From contig JADFKG010000003.1 in NCBI GenBank assembly GCA_022565075.1, positions 1 through 28,996 of the forward strand: a stretch of 28,996 bases of DNA, in the 5' to 3' direction. Shown here one piece after another: positions 25,001-28,996 of this stretch. A program made the position numbers and the translations under genes. Below the pieces are notes generated by a model. The model was not told the origin of the DNA and did not search any database. It saw nothing but the letters and a program-made list of their open reading frames with translations. This DNA is from Chloroflexota bacterium. GTDB lineage: Bacteria; Chloroflexota; Dehalococcoidia; SM23-28-2; RBG-16-64-32. Positions within the stretch are counted from its first letter, which is position 1, and each line of letters begins with the position of its first letter.

Positions 25001-25768
25001 AGCGACCTCCGTCGTGCCCTGGCGCATGACGAGTTCGTGCTCCACTACCAGCCCCAGATCGCCATCGACAGCGGCGAGCTTGTCGGCATCGAGGCGCTCA
25101 TACGCTGGCAGCACCCGGAGAGAGGGCTCCTGCTACCGAACGAGTTTGTCGGTGTGGCTCAAGACTCAGGATTGATGACGCGTCTGGACGAGCGGTCCCT
25201 GCGCGCCGCGAGCGCCCAATGCGTCGCCTGGCAACGCGCTCACTCTCCTTCGTTACGCTTATCCGTGAACTTCGCGACGAATGCGCTGCTCGATCGGGGT
25301 CTCCCACAAAGGGTCGAAAGCACCCTGAGGAGTTCTGGACTCGCGCCAGCGAGCCTCGTGGTGGAGATAACGGAGCAGCATGCAGTGCAGGACCTCCCGT
25401 CGACACAGAGAGCGCTACGCGAACTCAAGACGCTGGGAGTGCAGATCGCCGTAGACGACTTCGGAACCGGGCACTCCTCTCTCGCCTACCTTAGCCAGTT
25501 TCCGATCGATGTTGTGAAGATCGACCGTGCCTTCGTTGCGGGTATTGGCCGCACCCCGGAGGATAGCGCGATTGTTGTCGCAATCGTCTCGATGGCGCGC
25601 GGCCTTGGACTCAAGGTCATCGCCGAGGGCGTCGAGACCGAAGAGCAGCTCGCTTTCCTCAAAGCGCTGCGATGTGACGAGTTTCAGGGATATCTATTCA
25701 GTAAGCCGGTACCGCCACACGAGTTGGAGAAGCTACTCTCGATGAGCGATCGCCGCCGGTCTGGATAA
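22085..25768 (+). CDS. multi-PAS GGDEF-EAL protein (cyclic-di-GMP turnover)
   Basis: A 1227-aa cytoplasmic sensor starting at ATG 22085, with GGAG 10 nt upstream (a TTG at 22061 is less likely). There are six PAS domains at about residues 12-130, 137-255, 302-415, 418-545, 545-665 and 671-790. Between the second and third lies a coiled coil (residues about 252-302, with AHDELEARVEERTAAL). A GGDEF domain (792-955) has VGGDEF at 874-879 and an RxxD inhibitory site (REGD) exactly five residues before it, so diguanylate cyclase activity and product inhibition are plausible. The EAL domain (967-1220) keeps EALIRW (E1003), VEITEQ, DDFGTG (1124), VVKIDRAF, IAEGVET and CDEFQGYLFSKP, so phosphodiesterase activity is also plausible. 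No membrane segment. It may couple redox, light or ligand sensing to surface behaviour. Confidence 0.95.
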   Translation: MTKPVTQPPRDRHWSFPELLDRIADALFLGDATGRLIDVNQAACESLGYTRKELLSLSVADIAEDAASKLAEALDGVAQAEPVIVDATLVRKDGTTFPVQLNISAIEFDGEQYLLGVARDMSTIRHAEEKLRTSEERFKILFESAPDSVYLNDLDGKFVDGNVAAEEMTGYRRDELIGKNFLELGLLPAEQIPKAAELLAKGVSGQPTGPDDFTLNRKGGGQVAVEIRTFPVTVEGESRVLGIARDVTERKEAEEALHKAHDELEARVEERTAALSATNERLRAEIGVRQEAEKALRESEERLRRIFEAGFEGLVIHDKGTILDANPAFERMFGYPLSELIGESVRNLAAPESRDLIIDKLGSPLAGPYEAVGLRKDGTRFSTEILGRTWTYQGREVRATSVRDITDWKQAEQALRLESEMTKNMTEAVYLIRASDGVIVHTNPAFEKLFGYDPGELDGRHVSVINAPTDKSPDETAKEVIATLESTGGWNGEVHNIKKDGTTFWCYANVSTFDHDQHGQVWVAYHTDITERRRAERALRESEARYRSLYKDTPAALHSIDREGRFIEVSDHWLELLGYEREEVIGHQSTEFLTEESRRYAETTNLPDFWKTGHARNISYQFQRKNGEIIDVLLNAVALRNEEGEFATSVASLTDVTERNRAEKALRENEEKFRLLAENAVDVIYRYRLSPNPGYEYISPAVTATTGYAPHEFYTDPDLDMKIVHPDDLGTLRQLIDQDLPGPHALRWVHKDGSIVWMELTYVPIYSDDGTRVALEGVARNITGRKKAEATIEHMAYHDPLTDLPNRSLLKDHLELAIAQARRSGHKVAVMFLDVDRFKVINDTLGHPSGDKLLKRIGKQLTRVVREGDTVARVGGDEFILLLPDLTDPDDARVVAERALQRIRRKRSLDGRELVVTASLGISVYPSDGDDAETLLSHADTAMYKAKDNGRSQYEFYDASMGAAVSEQLRLESDLRRALAHDEFVLHYQPQIAIDSGELVGIEALIRWQHPERGLLLPNEFVGVAQDSGLMTRLDERSLRAASAQCVAWQRAHSPSLRLSVNFATNALLDRGLPQRVESTLRSSGLAPASLVVEITEQHAVQDLPSTQRALRELKTLGVQIAVDDFGTGHSSLAYLSQFPIDVVKIDRAFVAGIGRTPEDSAIVVAIVSMARGLGLKVIAEGVETEEQLAFLKALRCDEFQGYLFSKPVPPHELEKLLSMSDRRRSG

Positions 25769-25844
25769 GAGGCTGGCTGCCGACACATCCAGACGCGGAT
25801 GTATTCTGGCCACCCCACAGCCGCCAGGCACGAAGATCGTCTCG

Positions 25845-25946
25845 ATGGAGCTGGACGGCGACGAGCTCCATGGCAGAGTCGACCAGATCGTCAGTGACCT
25901 TCAGCAGGACGGGCAGATCGTGGTCAGATTCGCGCCGCGCGGCTGA
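25845..25946 (+). CDS. possible 33-aa ORF or gene remnant
   Basis: ATG 25845 opens a short acidic frame (MELDGDELHGRVDQIVSDLQ, then QDGQIVVRFAPRG and TGA). The frame is open further upstream to the previous gene, without another good start. Composition looks protein-like, but no Shine-Dalgarno and no family are recognised. It lies in the 306-nt gap between two convergent genes and could be a remnant. Confidence 0.2.
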   Translation: MELDGDELHGRVDQIVSDLQQDGQIVVRFAPRG

Positions 25947-26013
25947 GGGCAGAATCAGGTGCGCGAACGCAGTCAAACGTAATCTGAGCGGCGACAACGG
26001 GTTCGCTGGTTTT

Positions 26014-26042
26014 CGCAGGCGCGGCGAAGCCCGCGGCCTGCG
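26014..26042. terminator. GC-rich hairpin between convergent genes
   Basis: CGCAGGC-GCGG (26014-26024), loop CGAAGC, then CCGC-G-GCCTGCG (26031-26042): 11 paired bases with one bulged G. It lies between the ends of the two GGDEF-EAL genes. Neither strand has a T-tract after it, so intrinsic termination is uncertain. Confidence 0.4.
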
Positions 26043-26074
26043 CCGGCCGGCGCTCAGGGCCCCGCTTCTTTGGC

Positions 26075-27349
26075 TCAAGGAAAGTCAGCAGAAATCTTGG
26101 GACGTGCCCGGCGTTTACCCCGCGAAAGTATGGCTTCGAAGGCCTCAGCCGGCCATGGCTTGCTGAAAAGATAGCCCTGAAATTCATCGCACTTTCGCTC
26201 CTTGAGGAAGGCGAGCTGCTCTTCGGTCTCCACGCCCTCGGCGATGACGCTGAGGTTCAGGCTGTGTGCCAGGGTGATGATGGCCGCCGTGATCGCCGCG
26301 GCGCTCTGATCCACGGGGAGACTGCCGACGAAAGAGCGGTCAATCTTCAACGCATCGATGGGGAAGCGCGCCAGATAACTGAGAGAAGAATGACCGGTGC
26401 CAAAATCGTCTATCACGATCTGGACCCCCATCACCTTCAGGTCATGCAACACTTTGGCCGTGAACTCCGTGTCCTGCATGGCATCGCCCTCCGTGATCTC
26501 CAGCTGCAGGCAATCGGGGTCCAGGCCGGTTTCCTCTAAGATCTTGGTCACCGTATTCACTAGCTCTCGCGACTGGAACTGACGCGCCGAGAGGTTCACC
26601 GCCACCCGCATAGAGGGAAGCCCCGCCTCCTGCCAGGCTTTGTTCTGGACGCAGGCGGTACGCAAGACCCATTCGCCAAGCGGCAAAATCAGGCCGGTCT
26701 CCTCCGCCACGGGGATAAACTCCATTGGCAAGACCAGCCCCCGCTCAGGGTGCTGCCAGCGCAGCAGCGCCTCCATGCCGACGATCCGGCCGCTGCTGAC
26801 ATTCACCTGAGGCTGGTAGTGGAGCACGAAATCTTCACGCTCCAGCGCCTGGCGCAGATCGTTTTCCAGGGCTATCCGCTCCAGGACGGCGACGTTCATG
26901 GCCGGCGTGTAGAGCTGGAAGCCGTACCTACCCTGCTCCTTGGCGCGGCACATCGCCGCGTCCGCATTCTTCAGCAGGGTTTCGGCATCTTCCCCGTCGT
27001 CGGGGTACATGGCAATCCCGACGCTGGTAGTGACATGGAATTCGTGGCCATCGAGCACCCACGGTCGTCGAAAGTCTTTAAGGATTCTCTTGGAGACCGC
27101 AACTGCGCCTTCTACCTGGGAGATTCCCGACAACAGTATGGCGAACTCGTCCCCTCCCACGCGGGCGACCGTGTCGCCTTCACGTATGAGGCCCCACAGC
27201 CGCTCGCTGGCGCTTTGCAGCAGCCTGTCGCCTTCAGTGTGTCCGGCCGTGTCGTTTACGGCCTCGAAGGGGTCGAGATCAAGGAACATCACCGCCAACG
27301 TTTCCTTCTCGCGGCGCACCTGGGCCAGGGCCAGGGTGAGACGATCCAT
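26075..27349 (-). CDS. GGDEF-EAL protein, N-terminally truncated, possibly a pseudogene
   Basis: From the first usual start (ATG 27349) 424 aa are encoded, but this ATG lies inside the GGDEF domain. The same frame is open upstream to a TAG at 27490-27488. It encodes the rest of the domain's start (HLAYHDALTGLPNRALF) and a typical linker helix (ESDIEERKRAEETF), with no ATG, GTG or TTG. Within the domain, RVGGDEF is at 63-69 with an RxxD site (REGD, 56-59); the usual FK of the metal loop is FE here (LDLDPFEAVND). The EAL domain keeps EALLRW, LEITEGDAMQD, DDFGTGHSS, LKIDRSF, IAEGVET and FQGYLFSKP. A sensor domain was probably lost; the EAL half could still be active if translated. Convergent with the larger GGDEF-EAL gene. 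Confidence 0.75.
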   Translation of the reverse strand: MDRLTLALAQVRREKETLAVMFLDLDPFEAVNDTAGHTEGDRLLQSASERLWGLIREGDTVARVGGDEFAILLSGISQVEGAVAVSKRILKDFRRPWVLDGHEFHVTTSVGIAMYPDDGEDAETLLKNADAAMCRAKEQGRYGFQLYTPAMNVAVLERIALENDLRQALEREDFVLHYQPQVNVSSGRIVGMEALLRWQHPERGLVLPMEFIPVAEETGLILPLGEWVLRTACVQNKAWQEAGLPSMRVAVNLSARQFQSRELVNTVTKILEETGLDPDCLQLEITEGDAMQDTEFTAKVLHDLKVMGVQIVIDDFGTGHSSLSYLARFPIDALKIDRSFVGSLPVDQSAAAITAAIITLAHSLNLSVIAEGVETEEQLAFLKERKCDEFQGYLFSKPWPAEAFEAILSRGKRRARPKISADFP

Positions 27350-27487
27350 GAACAGCGCACGGTTCGGCAGGCCGGTGAGCGCGTCATGGTACGCTAGATG
27401 ACTGAAGGTCTCCTCAGCCCGCTTGCGCTCCTCGATATCGCTTTCCAGGTTCTCTTTCTCGCTTTCCTGACGCGCTCTCTGAGGAGT

Positions 27488-27911
27488 CTACCGATTATCG
27501 GTGCCCGGTTCAACGAGCGGGACCAGCCCATGAATCTTCCCCAAGCAGATGGCCGTCGCCAATCGAGCGATCAGTGGTTCTTCGCCTAACCCCTCCTATT
27601 GAGTTCCTTGACAGCTTCCGCTGACGACATCGGTGTACGGAGCGATGGCGCTGATCGTGCCCGTCGCCTTCTCGCCGTACGAACGCATGGCCGTTCGCGG
27701 CTACGGAGAGCCGGCGAGAGAGGTGATTTCCCGTACTAGAGCGACCGCAGAGCCAGCCCTGCCGTCCACGGGCTCGACGCTCGAAATGAGCCGGTGCTAG
27801 CCGGGCGTTATCTACTGGGTGCCAGTGGTTGCGATCTGGGCCCTGCTGGTCGCCTGGACCATCGTAGTCGTCTGGTGTTCGTCGAATCGGAGCAACTAGC
27901 CACGGCCTTCG
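27488..27911. other. gene-poor stretch with small plus-strand ORFs
   Basis: No recognised gene. In one plus frame, an ORF from GTG 27633 (55 aa, VYGAMALIVPVAFSPYERMA and onwards) ends at TAG 27798-27800. The same frame then continues as a membrane-helix peptide (from GTG 27819, VPVVAIWALLVAWTIVVVW) to TAG 27897-27899. This looks like one small membrane protein split by a stop, or two tiny ORFs. A palindrome ACCGAT-T-ATCGGT sits at 27490-27502, at the truncation point of the GGDEF-EAL gene. Confidence 0.3.
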
Positions 27912-28259
27912 ATGACGGTGCCGACCTGGATGATCGCAATCTGGATCTCCTCTGCGTTCTGGCTCCTGGCTGGTGTGCTCATCGCAGTAGCGGCGGGTTC
28001 ACGGCAGCTGATCGCACCCTCGCGCCGGCGCAGTCTAGGCCTTGCGGCCGTCGCCGTTTGGTTCGTTATCATGACGGCCTCTGCCATCAGCCTTGTCGCG
28101 ATCCCGATGGCTTATAGCACCCAAGCGCGAGACCTCCTTGACGGCGAGGGGCGCATCGAGATCTTCGGCGAGACGTGGTGTCTGTCGCCCGAGGACGGAT
28201 TCGAGCGCCACCGGGAGACCGACCGCTGCGGCGAGATGCCGGCGAACGACGCGAACTAG
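27912..28259 (+). CDS. hypothetical two-helix membrane protein
   Basis: A 115-aa ORF from ATG 27912 (MTVPTWMIAIWISSAFWLLA). It has two predicted membrane helices, residues about 6-28 and 42-66, joined by a basic loop (SRQLIAPSRRRS). A hydrophilic C-terminal tail carries two Cys (TWCLSPEDGF, TDRCGEMP). The positive-inside rule would place the loop in the cytoplasm and the tail outside. No Shine-Dalgarno and no family are recognised. The regular helix pattern argues for a real gene; an antisense frame at 28035-28286 is a shadow. Confidence 0.45.
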   Translation: MTVPTWMIAIWISSAFWLLAGVLIAVAAGSRQLIAPSRRRSLGLAAVAVWFVIMTASAISLVAIPMAYSTQARDLLDGEGRIEIFGETWCLSPEDGFERHRETDRCGEMPANDAN

Positions 28260-28425
28260 ATTCGGGGTAGAGCGCCTGATTCTCAAATCCAGAGTCTTGG
28301 CCCGCGTCAGAGCTAAGTGCGAGCTATATCCCTCGCGACCTCACTGCTTCCAGCGTCGACAGGCGGATGCTCAGCTGTCCCAAGAAGATCAATTCGCCGT
28401 CAAGTTTAGGCGCACGTCAGTTGCT

Positions 28426-28996
28426 CTACGCGCTCTGCCAGGAGACGGGGAACATCTCCTGCTGGCCTGTTAGCCCCTTGAGTTCGACTTCCCGCGGGTC
28501 TCCGAACTCAATATCGCCAGCGCTCGCCGTCAGCTCCTTCAGTAGCGACGACACAAGAATTTCGCCGCCGGTCGCTTGCGCCGCGATCCGCGCCGCGAGG
28601 ATCACATGCTTGCCAAAGAAGTCGTCGCCTTCCTTGATCACCTCGCCGGTGTGGAGGCCGATGCGCACGTGAACGGGCTCCGCCGCCGACTCGTTGCGCT
28701 CGGCGAGGGACCGCTGGATGCCTATCGCGCAGAGGATGCCGGCGCGACCGCTCTGGAAGGCGAGCATGAAGCCGTCGCCGACGCTCTTCACCTCGAACCC
28801 CTCGTGCGCCGACAGCTGCTCGCGGATGATCGCGTTGTGCTCCCGCAGGAGTTCGAGCCAACGTTGGTCGCCGAGCCGCTCGGTGAGTTCGGTGGAGCCT
28901 TCGATGTCGGTGAACAGCAACGTCACTGTCCCGTCAGGCGCAGCGTGACGCCGCAGGTTCGGTTGCTCGTTATAGATGAGGGAGGCGACGGCCTCA
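28426..28996 (-). CDS. class III adenylate/guanylate cyclase, C-terminal part (cut by window edge)
   Basis: The frame is open to the right edge (190 codons present). A GTG at 28926 is not the start, because the upstream sequence ASLIYNEQPNLRRHAAPDGT leads directly into the domain. The catalytic core shows TLLFTDIEGSTEL (first metal Asp), KSVGDGFMLAF (second metal Asp), RIGLHTGEVI and GKHVILAARIA. It ends soon after VELKGLTGQQEMFPV, the usual C-terminus of this bacterial group. The missing N-terminal part may be an alpha/beta hydrolase or sensor domain, as in many relatives; this is not visible here. It makes cAMP or cGMP; substrate residues cannot be assigned with confidence by eye. Confidence 0.9.
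   Translation of the reverse strand, partial: EAVASLIYNEQPNLRRHAAPDGTVTLLFTDIEGSTELTERLGDQRWLELLREHNAIIREQLSAHEGFEVKSVGDGFMLAFQSGRAGILCAIGIQRSLAERNESAAEPVHVRIGLHTGEVIKEGDDFFGKHVILAARIAAQATGGEILVSSLLKELTASAGDIEFGDPREVELKGLTGQQEMFPVSWQSA

Noticed and set aside
26750..27397. 215-aa plus-strand frame opposite the truncated GGDEF-EAL gene
   Set aside because: Shadow of the minus-strand coding sequence, which carries all conserved GGDEF and EAL motifs.
28255..28305. tRNA-like string GGTAGAGCGCCTGATTCTCA and following bases
   Set aside because: It resembles a D arm and anticodon loop, but the anticodon stem has mismatches and there is no T arm or matching acceptor stem.

Overview
The window reads as chromosome from an uncultured, moderately high-GC bacterium, most likely of the phylum Chloroflexota (Dehalococcoidia-like). 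The assignment rests on a secreted beta-helix protein ending in two short dockerin-like repeats of the GDxxCxGxVxPVDSLxxLRxDAGL type, on class III nucleotide cyclase genes, and on the make-up of the menaquinone operon. It is an inference from motif style, not from a database search.

Positions 1-8534 hold a nearly complete classical (o-succinylbenzoate) menaquinone pathway. On the minus strand, in transcription order, are a TetR-type regulator, then menF, menD, menH, menB, menA, menC and the 5' end of menE, which runs off the left edge. Nearly every junction overlaps or touches (GTGA, TGAATG, ATGA), so this is one translationally coupled operon. A good promoter (TTGCGC, 17 nt, TATAAG) followed at once by a perfect 10-bp inverted repeat precedes the regulator; this is the best candidate operator. 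menG (ubiE family) is divergent on the plus strand, so its final methylation step may be co-regulated from the same intergenic region.

Positions 8535-9629 are gene-poor: one small zinc-ribbon protein and a decayed tRNA-like sequence on the minus strand.

Positions 9630-21165 form a plus-strand cell-surface polysaccharide region. Two consecutive HPr-kinase-like P-loop proteins are followed by the exported beta-helix protein. Then comes a tightly packed assembly set: initiating sugar-phosphate transferase, GT4 glycosyltransferase, Wzx-like flippase, aminoglycoside-phosphotransferase-fold kinase, and Wzy/WaaL-type polymerase or ligase. A strong hairpin separates these from a Wzz/Wzc-like chain-length protein whose kinase motifs are degenerate.

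Positions 21166-28996 are dominated by signalling. There is a relic of a class III cyclase, three 18-bp tandem repeats, a six-PAS GGDEF-EAL protein (plus strand), a convergent GGDEF-EAL gene that has lost its N-terminal part and its normal start codon, small membrane ORFs, and the C-terminal part of a class III nucleotide cyclase (minus strand, open at the right edge). Cyclic-di-GMP enzymes next to an exopolysaccharide cluster suggest, but do not prove, a regulatory link.

Most worth a second look: the paired HprK-like kinases next to the polysaccharide genes, the TetR operator controlling menaquinone synthesis, the tRNA relic, the missing start codons of menF and of the truncated GGDEF-EAL gene, and the 18-bp repeats upstream of the large PAS protein.
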